From contig JACKPL010000006.1 of NCBI GenBank assembly GCA_024233545.1, forward strand, positions 62,001 through 126,000: 64,000 bases of DNA. The letters run 5' to 3'. How positions within the stretch are numbered: the stretch's first letter is position 1; every line of letters starts with the position of its first letter. The notes beneath the pieces were generated by a model. That model saw only the letters and a program-made list of their open reading frames with translations. It was not told where the DNA came from and did not search any database. Below are positions 57,109 through 64,000 of the stretch, in pieces. The stretch is from a bacterium (GTDB lineage: Bacteria > Auribacterota > Auribacteria > Auribacterales > Auribacteraceae). Both the position numbers and the translations under genes were made by a program.

Positions 57109-58914
57109 TTAATCCATCTTTAAAATTGAGATAAATGCCTTCTGCGGAATCTGCACTTTCCCGATGGCCTTCATGCGTTTTTTACCCTCTTTTTGTTTTT
57201 CCCATAATTTGCGTTTTCGGGTTATATCGCCGCCATAACATTTTGCAGTAACGTTCTTTTTCATCGCTGTAATTGTTTCTCGAGCAATAATATTATTTCC
57301 GATTGCCGCTTGGATAGGGATTTGAAATAAGTGGCGCGGAATAACTTCTTTGAGTTTTTCGGCTACCTGCCTGCCTCGCGCATACGCTTTATCTTTATGA
57401 ACAATAAAGGAAAATGCATCGACTATTTCTGCATTAACCAGAATATCGACTTTGACAACATCTGATTGGCGATATCCTATAAATTCATAATCCATAGATG
57501 CATAACCGCGCGTAATAGATTTCAATTTATCATAAAAATCGATAATGACTTCTGCCAACGGCATATCAAAAGTAAGCATAACCCTGCCGTTATCTATCGT
57601 CTCGGTATTACTGCACTCTCCCCTTCGGTCACGTGCAAGCGCCATAACACTGCCGATAGAATCATTCGGACAGATAATCGTTACATGGATATACGGTTCT
57701 TCTATGGAAGAAATCACCGTCGTATTAGGGAAATGAACCGGATTATCAATATCTTTTACGTCGCCGTTGGTAAATGTAACACGATAAATGACGCTCGGAG
57801 ACGTTGCCACTAAATCAATGTCATACTCACGCACTAATCGTTCCTGAATAATCTCCATATGCAGTAAACCAAGAAACCCGCACCGAAACCCGAAACCTAA
57901 CGCAATTGAACTTTCCGGTTCATAGTGAAATGAAGAATCGTTAAGCTGTAGCTTTTCAAGCGCATCCTTAAGAAGTTCATAATCGTTTGTATCCACAGGA
58001 TACATACCGGAAAACACCATAGGGTTTACTGTTTGAAATCCCGGTAATGCTTTCTTAGCCGGCATTTTATCGTCGGTTATGGTATCGCCGATGGCTATAT
58101 CGCGCGGGTCTTTAATATTGGCGATGACATACCCTACTTCGCCATCGGTCAGAAGCCCGACAGGAGTACTTTTCGGCTTAAATACGCCGACTTCCATAAC
58201 TTCAAATACCGTATCGCGTTTCATCATGCGGATTTGCATTCCCTTGCGAAGCGTGCCGCTGAATAAACGAATGTACACTATTACGCCGCGATATTTATCG
58301 TATGAAGAATCAAATATCAATGCGCGCAAACGAGTTTCATCTGTATCGTCGCTGGGAGGCGGCACGAGGTGGACAAGAGCATCGAACACCTCTTCAATGC
58401 CCTGCCCGGTTTTTGCACTTACAAGAATTGCTTCATCGCCTGAAATACCGATAATATCTTCAAGCTGGCGCTTAACATCGGACACTCTGGCAACCGGCAA
58501 ATCTATTTTATTGATAATCGGAATAATTTCTAAGTCGTTTTCAAGTGCGAGATGGACATTTGCCACAGTTTGCGCCTCAACGCCCTGCGACGCATCGATA
58601 AGCAATAACGCCCCTTCACATGCCGCAAGGCTTCGGGACACCTCATAGGAAAAATCAACATGCCCCGGTGTATCGATAAGGTTAAGAATATATGTTTCAC
58701 CGTCAGGCGCGTTATAATTGATACGTACTGCACGGGCTTTTATGGTAATGCCCCGTTCACGCTCTAAATCCATATCATCTAATACTTGATCGCGAAATTC
58801 ACGTTCGGAAATTGTTTTCGTATACAACAACAACCTATCGGCAAGAGTGGATTTGCCGTGGTCTATATGCGCTATGATGGAAAAGTTCCTGATATTTTGC
58901 TTATTTACGCCCAT
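57109..58914 (-). CDS. lepA: elongation factor 4 (LepA)
   Basis: Translational GTPase that acts on stalled or back-translocating ribosomes; 601 residues, the usual length. G1 AHIDHGKSTLADRLL, G2/G3 RERGITIKAR and DTPGHVDF, G4 NKIDLP, G5 SAKTGQG. The LepA-specific C-terminus ends KKRMKAIGKVQIPQKAF. The conserved lepA-lepB order is kept. It has no clear ribosome site. A 174-base spacer separates it from the PEP-CTERM gene. Confidence 0.97.
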   Translation of the reverse strand: MGVNKQNIRNFSIIAHIDHGKSTLADRLLLYTKTISEREFRDQVLDDMDLERERGITIKARAVRINYNAPDGETYILNLIDTPGHVDFSYEVSRSLAACEGALLLIDASQGVEAQTVANVHLALENDLEIIPIINKIDLPVARVSDVKRQLEDIIGISGDEAILVSAKTGQGIEEVFDALVHLVPPPSDDTDETRLRALIFDSSYDKYRGVIVYIRLFSGTLRKGMQIRMMKRDTVFEVMEVGVFKPKSTPVGLLTDGEVGYVIANIKDPRDIAIGDTITDDKMPAKKALPGFQTVNPMVFSGMYPVDTNDYELLKDALEKLQLNDSSFHYEPESSIALGFGFRCGFLGLLHMEIIQERLVREYDIDLVATSPSVIYRVTFTNGDVKDIDNPVHFPNTTVISSIEEPYIHVTIICPNDSIGSVMALARDRRGECSNTETIDNGRVMLTFDMPLAEVIIDFYDKLKSITRGYASMDYEFIGYRQSDVVKVDILVNAEIVDAFSFIVHKDKAYARGRQVAEKLKEVIPRHLFQIPIQAAIGNNIIARETITAMKKNVTAKCYGGDITRKRKLWEKQKEGKKRMKAIGKVQIPQKAFISILKMD

Positions 58915-59011
58915 GTTTTAATCAACTCATAAGTATTTTTAATAGTAAGGGTATGAAATGTATCAGTTTTCAGGGTAATAAATCAAGCGTTTCCTGAAAC
59001 AAACTATGCGA

Positions 59012-59061
59012 TCTATAAAAAAAACAAAAAAATTCGGGGCATATAATGCTATGCCCCGAAT
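59012..59061 (-). terminator. Rho-independent terminator after the PEP-CTERM gene
   Basis: ATTCGGGGCAT and ATGCCCCGAAT (59032-59042 and 59051-59061) form a perfect 11-bp stem with an 8-base loop. On the minus strand a T-rich tract (TTTTTTTGTTTTTTTT) follows directly. It begins 27 bases after the stop of the PEP-CTERM gene. Confidence 0.93.
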
Positions 59062-59088
59062 AATACGCTCCGCTCACGAAAGGGTATA

Positions 59089-59865
59089 TTAAAAATTTTT
59101 AAAATAGCGTTTAAAATACATTGCACCAGCCAAAAACAAGAGAACAACGCTTGGTTCCGGTACGGTAGTGTTGCCTGCCTGCGGTGTTGGGGTTGCAAAT
59201 AACTCCCAGTCGCTTAATTGATCCGTATCAATGGGAGTAATTTGATCTCTTCCCAATGAATTGCCTTGAGCAGTACCAGCCAAAATAGAGACCTGTGAAG
59301 GATTCGTCGGCGGCGGCCCTGCAGGCGGATTGAGTACAAAATAACCGTCAACATCTAACTGCTGAGTATTCACTGACGTTCCATCAGTTCGCCCATACAG
59401 AACGGAATCGATAATATCGCCGTCAAGTTTTATTCTCACTCCGCGTGTCGAGGTATTAACAGAACCAACGCCTCGTCGTAAAAACGGTATATCGCTCACT
59501 ACATAATCGGCATAGATAAAATCTCCACCGATCCCAAGATTATCAGCCGTATTGCTTATAAGGAAATATTCTCCCGGCGCTATGATATGAGAACCCGAGA
59601 TATTGTATGACAACGCCGTACCGCCTTGCCATACCGTCGAACTTGATATTTCAACGGTAAGCAGGGTAGCCGATAAATCTATTGATTCAGTCGTAGATAA
59701 ATTGCGCAATTCAAGCCATTGCCCTGTATCGCCGGCGCCGCCGTCATCAGTGAAATAAAACAATTCGTTAATGACAAGCGATGTTGATGCCGCATACAAA
59801 TTCACAGACACTGAAAAAAACAAAATTGCAAGTATTTTTGTCGCTATTATTTTTTTACCCAACAT
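59089..59865 (-). CDS. PEP-CTERM sorted protein with lamin-tail-like domain
   Basis: A 258-residue exported protein, probable substrate of the exosortase at 3.8 kb. It has a Sec signal peptide (ILAILFFSVSVNLYA), then LVINELFYFTDDGGAGDTGQ and WLELRNLS as in lamin-tail domains, a long Thr/Ser-rich beta region, and a tail with VPEPS, a hydrophobic helix (VVLLFLAGAMYF) and the basic end KRYFKNF. That tail is the PEP-CTERM signal. The ATG at 59865 follows AGGAGG by 11 bases; a longer frame is less likely. It is transcribed away from the TMTC-like gene. Confidence 0.92.
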   Translation of the reverse strand: MLGKKIIATKILAILFFSVSVNLYAASTSLVINELFYFTDDGGAGDTGQWLELRNLSTTESIDLSATLLTVEISSSTVWQGGTALSYNISGSHIIAPGEYFLISNTADNLGIGGDFIYADYVVSDIPFLRRGVGSVNTSTRGVRIKLDGDIIDSVLYGRTDGTSVNTQQLDVDGYFVLNPPAGPPPTNPSQVSILAGTAQGNSLGRDQITPIDTDQLSDWELFATPTPQAGNTTVPEPSVVLLFLAGAMYFKRYFKNF

Positions 59866-60170
59866 CTTGTAACGTGCCTCCTGGCGGTGAATTGTGATTG
59901 CATTTTGCTTACAATGTAACACACATTGAGCAAAATTTCAAGTTATCGGGCAGATAATTGTGCATTAAACTACATTTTTATAACAGTTCCGTCTATAAAA
60001 AATTACATTTTATTTGTAAAAATCGCTTTTTGTATAAATTTCGCCTTGTAAAAAAAGCCTTTGTCATACTACTGTAGTACCATTGCGCTAACTATAATAA
60101 ATTCCGACATATAATTATGGTTATTTAAATTGTCTTTCATTCTATTATATCGGCAATCATAAGGAAACAC

Positions 60171-62393
60171 ATGATGCGCTATGCAAAACTTATTACCTTC
60201 AGTTTATTGAGTTTATCCATTCTTCTCGGATGGGCCAATACTCTTGACAATGCATATGTATACGATGATGTATCGGTTATAGAGAAAAGCCGGCACATAC
60301 GCGACTTACGCAATATTCCCGACCTATTGAGCCGCGATAAGTATTTTGCTCGAAGCGGAATAGCAAAATACCGCAGATACGGCGAGGGCAGTTACCGCCC
60401 TATTGTCACGTTAAGTTATTTTCTTGACTGTCAGCTTATAGGAATAAGCCCTGCAGGTTCGCATGCGATAAATGTGGTTTATCATGGGCTTTATGTCGCT
60501 TTATTGTATCATCTTCTCATGCTTTTGTGTGGAAGAGGCTCGCTTGCATTTTTATCCGCGTTGTTTTTTGCTGTTCATCCTATCAACTCTGAAGCAATCA
60601 ACGCTATCGCTTTCAGAGAAGATATTCTTTGCGGAATTTTTATATGCCTATCTCTTATTTCCTATCATCATTTTTTTAAAAGCGGCAGAAAAGATGTTAG
60701 GCGTCTTGGATTTACTCTATTTTACTTCCTTCTTGCTTGTTTTAGCAAAGAAAACGGAGCTATCGGCGGTTTGCTGATTTTTGCTTATAACTTCTTCTTT
60801 TATACGCCGCCGGCAAGTTCGGGAGAAAAACCGTTTATTGCTCATCTCAAACGGTTTCGTGCCGTCTATATTTCTTTTGGAGTTGCCACTATTCTATATG
60901 CAGTCATTCGGTTCAAAATTTTTGATTATTCAGAAACTATAACTACACCGGCATTTACCTTTCAAGAAATTGCAACACGTTTCACTCGATTTATAAACGC
61001 CATTCTGTATTATTCACGCCTGATAGCGGTACCGGATCATTTGCGCCCGGCATACGACACTCATTTTCTCCATTCTCCCGTAACACTGCTCGTAAGCATT
61101 CCATTCACTACATTGATTATTACACTGATCGTAAAGAATAAAACCGCCCACCCTACAATAAGTTTCATGCTCACATGGTTTTTGATAGCATTGTTGCCGG
61201 TATCAGGTTTAATCTTCTTACAGCATCCTATCGCTGAACGGTATTTGTATTTTCCGTGTATCGGCATTTTGTTTCCAATCGTGTATTTTATCCAGAGAAC
61301 ACTAAATGAAAAATGGATACGAGCACTATACTTTTTCTGCATAATGACTTTACTTCTTTTCCGAAGCATAGCGCAAAATACTGTATGGAATACAGAATTC
61401 TCGTTGTGGGACTACGCAGTAAAATATTCTCAAAACAATTACAATACGTGCGCTAACTACGCAGTGGTATTATCTGAAGCTGGGCGAATACAAGAAGCAA
61501 TCCTCTACTACAAAAAAGCTCTTGCTATCGACAACAGAGCGCAATCACATTACAACCTCGGCAATGCATATAACCAGCTTGGGCTAAAGTCAAAGGCCGA
61601 AGAAGAATTTCGCACAAGCATAAAACTTGATCCGAATTATTCTGAAGCGCACAACAACCTTGCCAAACTGCTTGCAGAAAAAGGAAAATACCATGAAGCG
61701 ATCAACTGTTTAGAAAAGGCCATAGGGTTAAATCCATATAATCCTCAGGCTTTCAACAATTTAGGAGGCTGTTTAAATAATCTCAAACAGTATGATAAAG
61801 GAATAAAAGCCCTTTTACGGGCAATTGAATTGAACCCTGATTATATCAATGCGTATTTTAACCTCGCATCAGCGTATTACATGACCAAAGACTACCTTAA
61901 TGCCGAACACGCCTTGCGGTGGATTATCTCAAAAGAACCAGACAATAAACGAGCGCTCAGTTTTCTTCAATCTCTCCTTGATGAAAGAAAGAACGCGGGC
62001 ATACCGAAAAACAATGTTCAAACTTTACCTGAAACCTCAACACCGCCCGAACAACAAAGTCCCAACCCAACTAAAAAAACTGTTCCGGTTGTTGAATTCG
62101 ATAGTTCAATCGTTCCCCGCTCTTTATCGCCGCTTGAGGAACTCTTATCATCAGGCGACGAACTCATGGAATCGGGCAAATACGCTGAAGCATTAAAGTT
62201 TTACCGCAAAGCTGTTAAAGCAGATGCTCAAAGCGCGAAAGCCTTTTTTAAAATTTCTGAATGCTATATCAAACTTGAATCTTTAGAGCTTGCCCACCAA
62301 ATGCTTACAAAAACACTTTCTCTTGATCCCGATTATCCGAATGCCGGCGATCAGCTACTGGCAGTTGAGAAACAGTTAAGGAAAGATAAATAA
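60171..62393 (+). CDS. TMTC-like membrane glycosyltransferase with TPR repeats
   Basis: A 740-residue protein. The N-terminal part (1-410) has about nine helices; the first loop shows YVYDDVSVIEKSRHIRDL with the Asp pair of GT-C enzymes, then YRPIVTLSYFLDC and FFAVHPINSEAINAIAFRED, blocks shared with TMTC O-mannosyltransferases. Residues 425-605 contain about five TPR repeats (for example SHYNLGNAYNQLGLKSKAEE), followed by a Pro-rich linker and two more TPRs at 660-735. Protein O-glycosylation in the periplasm is inferred. ATG 60171 or 60174; AAGGA upstream. It is divergent from the PEP-CTERM gene with a 305-base shared spacer (59866-60170) holding both promoters. Confidence 0.87.
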   Translation: MMRYAKLITFSLLSLSILLGWANTLDNAYVYDDVSVIEKSRHIRDLRNIPDLLSRDKYFARSGIAKYRRYGEGSYRPIVTLSYFLDCQLIGISPAGSHAINVVYHGLYVALLYHLLMLLCGRGSLAFLSALFFAVHPINSEAINAIAFREDILCGIFICLSLISYHHFFKSGRKDVRRLGFTLFYFLLACFSKENGAIGGLLIFAYNFFFYTPPASSGEKPFIAHLKRFRAVYISFGVATILYAVIRFKIFDYSETITTPAFTFQEIATRFTRFINAILYYSRLIAVPDHLRPAYDTHFLHSPVTLLVSIPFTTLIITLIVKNKTAHPTISFMLTWFLIALLPVSGLIFLQHPIAERYLYFPCIGILFPIVYFIQRTLNEKWIRALYFFCIMTLLLFRSIAQNTVWNTEFSLWDYAVKYSQNNYNTCANYAVVLSEAGRIQEAILYYKKALAIDNRAQSHYNLGNAYNQLGLKSKAEEEFRTSIKLDPNYSEAHNNLAKLLAEKGKYHEAINCLEKAIGLNPYNPQAFNNLGGCLNNLKQYDKGIKALLRAIELNPDYINAYFNLASAYYMTKDYLNAEHALRWIISKEPDNKRALSFLQSLLDERKNAGIPKNNVQTLPETSTPPEQQSPNPTKKTVPVVEFDSSIVPRSLSPLEELLSSGDELMESGKYAEALKFYRKAVKADAQSAKAFFKISECYIKLESLELAHQMLTKTLSLDPDYPNAGDQLLAVEKQLRKDK

Positions 62394-62420
62394 AGAGCGA
62401 AGGATTTAATTGTTTCGGAA

Positions 62421-62516
62421 TTAGGGCGGCCTTTTATACAAGGCCTGAACGGTTCCATTGAGCAAATATCATCTTTTTAAAGAAAACTGAGAGACTTTCT
62501 ATGCCAGCCGCCCTAA
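62421..62516. repeat. 96-base element with 10-bp inverted ends and a nested hairpin
   Basis: TTAGGGCGGC (62421-62430) and GCCGCCCTAA (62507-62516) are exact inverted repeats. GGCCTT and AAGGCC (62428-62445) form a 6-bp hairpin that shares bases with the left arm, so the two pairings exclude each other. It lies in the 270-base gap between the convergent TMTC-like and BY-kinase genes. No T-tract follows, so a plain terminator is unlikely. Small structured RNA, REP-like element or chance. Confidence 0.4.
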
Positions 62517-62663
62517 TAAAAAACTCTTTCCAAATCCAGTTAGTTATGTCGGCATTAAAAAAGAAACATTTACATGATTTTTCGGTTTTTTTTCGCGTAG
62601 TATCGATTATGTTTGTGAAAAGACATTGAAGGACAAAAAAAGGCAAGCCTCACAATAAAAAAA

Positions 62664-64000
62664 TCATAGCACTTGATAATAATATTTGTATGTTTCATCG
62701 GCAGATGAAACAGAATTAAGCACAGTTCCTAGAAGATTTGCTTTCGTTAGCTTTAAGCTTTCATTGATTAGTGCAGATGCGGAATGAGTAAATTTTTTAT
62801 GAACTTCCACGACAATCACTCCATCAACAACATCAGCCAATATTAAGCTGTCTCCGAATCCAATAAGCGGGGGCCCGTCTATTATGATACAATCATATTC
62901 ACTGAAAAGTTTTTCTAAAAGCTTTGAAATGGTTTTATGAGAAATTATATGGTTATCTTGAATCTGACCTTGCCCCGCAGGCAATAAATCTATCGAAGGA
63001 TAGACGAAGGGCACAATGAGCTTTTTAGGAGTCCGGCTAAACTGCTCAATATTCTTGAGTCCCAACTCGGGCGGTTCAATGTTGAAAATAGCCGGCATAT
63101 CGGGTTTTCGCAGATTTGCATCTATTACCAAAATACGTTTACCCGAATCGCCTAGTACAATCGCTAGATTTGCCGCAACAGTAGTTTTTCCTTCTCCGGC
63201 CGCTCCGCTTGTTATCAATACAGAACGGACTCCCTTTGCCTCGCCAAGCAATAGCTTATTGACGATTACGCGAAACGATTCATACTGCACAGAATCATGC
63301 TGAACTTTATCAATAGTAGAAATAGTATTTGGAATAACCGATAAAACGGAAAATGCCCGTTCACGCGCTGAATTATAGATATGTTTTTCAAGAAACCCGT
63401 ATAAAACGACAAACAGTATTCCCAAACCTAACATCGAAAAAAAACTAATGGAAAGGCTTCTGATATAATCAGGGGAAAGATAATCATCCTGCGACGGCGC
63501 CATTGCCGAATCAACAACGGCAACGAGTTCCTCCGGCAATTCGAGGAGCGACATTTGTTTTATGTATTCCTTGCGCAATTCCGTGTAGATTTCTTTATTG
63601 ACATTCACATCGCGTTCGGCATGATAATATTCGAGCTCCGCATCATCAATCGACTTAATTTCCTCTCTTGCGGCTTGAGTCAACTTTTCTAGGTATTCCT
63701 CTTTCGCTTTAAGAACTTTCAGTTCTATTTCCATACCGGTAATTATCCCGCTTATTTCCTTATTGATTTTTTCAAATACTTCTGCTTTAACTTCTTTAGC
63801 TTCTCTCACATCAGGATGCTTGTCTCCAAAACTTGACTGAAGGCTTGCGAGACGAATTTCAGCAATTAAAAACGTTAAACGTAAATTGATTAGGTTCGCA
63901 TATTCCCGTTTCAACAATATCAAGTTCGCTTGCGCTTCTTGTGATAAAATCCTGATTTTGCTCAGTTCAACTTCAGTTGTTATCCGCTCGATTTTTGTGT
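62664..64000 (-). CDS. Wzz-domain tyrosine autokinase (BY-kinase), N-terminus outside window
   Basis: Inner-membrane polysaccharide co-polymerase fused to a bacterial tyrosine kinase. The frame is open to the right edge. The visible part shows the coiled coil, PEELVAVVDSAMAPSQ and a second transmembrane helix (FFSMLGLGILFVVLYGFLE), then the kinase: Walker A GAAGEGKTTVAANLA, Walker A' ILVIDANLRKPDMP, Walker B CIIIDGPPLIG, and a Tyr-rich tail YKYYYQVL for autophosphorylation. It differs from the Wzz gene at the left edge, so there are two chain-length proteins. Confidence 0.95.
   Translation of the reverse strand, partial: TKIERITTEVELSKIRILSQEAQANLILLKREYANLINLRLTFLIAEIRLASLQSSFGDKHPDVREAKEVKAEVFEKINKEISGIITGMEIELKVLKAKEEYLEKLTQAAREEIKSIDDAELEYYHAERDVNVNKEIYTELRKEYIKQMSLLELPEELVAVVDSAMAPSQDDYLSPDYIRSLSISFFSMLGLGILFVVLYGFLEKHIYNSARERAFSVLSVIPNTISTIDKVQHDSVQYESFRVIVNKLLLGEAKGVRSVLITSGAAGEGKTTVAANLAIVLGDSGKRILVIDANLRKPDMPAIFNIEPPELGLKNIEQFSRTPKKLIVPFVYPSIDLLPAGQGQIQDNHIISHKTISKLLEKLFSEYDCIIIDGPPLIGFGDSLILADVVDGVIVVEVHKKFTHSASALINESLKLTKANLLGTVLNSVSSADETYKYYYQVL

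Noticed and set aside
62434..62646. 70-codon minus-strand open frame after the BY-kinase
   Set aside because: No ribosome site or domain, and it overlaps the inverted-repeat element.

Overview
The window looks like a piece of chromosome from an uncultured, low-G+C (roughly 40 % by eye), diderm bacterium. The outer membrane is indicated by a beta-barrel protein, an RND pump and an exosortase/PEP-CTERM sorting system. The gene style (citramalate synthase, a phosphoglycerate-mutase-like protein in the aspartate operon, PEP-CTERM sorting, TMTC-like TPR proteins) would suit Omnitrophota or a related PVC or deep-branching lineage. That placement is inference; there is no rRNA or marker phylogeny here.

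Layout. (1) 1-9.5 kb, minus strand: an envelope polysaccharide/exosortase operon read right to left: polyprenyl diphosphate synthase, a secreted protein that looks like a catalytically dead C25/caspase fold, a GT-C glycosyltransferase, exosortase, EpsI, an outer-membrane barrel, and a Wzz-type chain-length protein running off the left edge. (2) 9.8-16.6 kb, plus strand: a very acidic 196-residue protein, a membrane protein, dtd, surE, a DUF2007-like protein, a Ppx/GppA phosphatase, tatA-tatC, tRNA-Ala and a small lipoprotein. (3) 16.6-20.9 kb, minus: ilvC-leuA-aroE-prepilin peptidase. (4) 21.1-24.7 kb, minus: a partner-switching module (HDOD protein, GAF-phosphatase-kinase fusion, STAS protein). 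(5) 24.8-35.4 kb, minus: alr and tsaB, a GT2 enzyme, an RND pump and adaptor with an apparently exported methyltransferase, and a heavily frame-broken polyprenyl sugar-phosphate transferase. (6) 35.7-46.9 kb, mixed strands: trxB, a DHH phosphoesterase, a Tat-signal aldo/keto reductase, a CDF transporter, a degenerate REP-type transposase, a GlmU-like protein, coaX-birA-nadC, a GT-C protein and a DnaJ/zinc-ribbon/PilZ fusion. (7) 46.9-55.0 kb, minus: hom, a homoserine-kinase-like PGM homologue, lysC, cimA and valS in one run. (8) 55.3-59.0 kb, minus: tRNA-Pro, a MerR-like regulator, tRNA-Arg, lepB, lepA. (9) 59.0-64.0 kb: a PEP-CTERM lamin-tail protein with a clear terminator, a TMTC-like TPR glycosyltransferase, and a Wzz/BY-kinase entering from the right edge.

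How the genes fit together. The exosortase at 3.8-4.6 kb has a recognisable substrate at 59 kb. The polyprenyl synthase, sugar-phosphate transferase, GT-C proteins, Wzz and BY-kinase are the expected parts of a lipid-linked exopolysaccharide pathway. cimA, ilvC and leuA cover branched-chain synthesis from pyruvate, while hom, the PGM-like protein and lysC cover the aspartate family.

An important caveat is that six genes (Wzz, exosortase, Ppx/GppA, ilvC, the sugar transferase and hom) have reading frames that stop and resume at once in another frame, three of them at or next to homopolymer runs. Sequencing or assembly error is the simplest explanation. Two cases (an AAAAAAG slippery heptamer in Wzz and a 7-base homopolymer in the exosortase) deserve a check for real recoding or phase variation.
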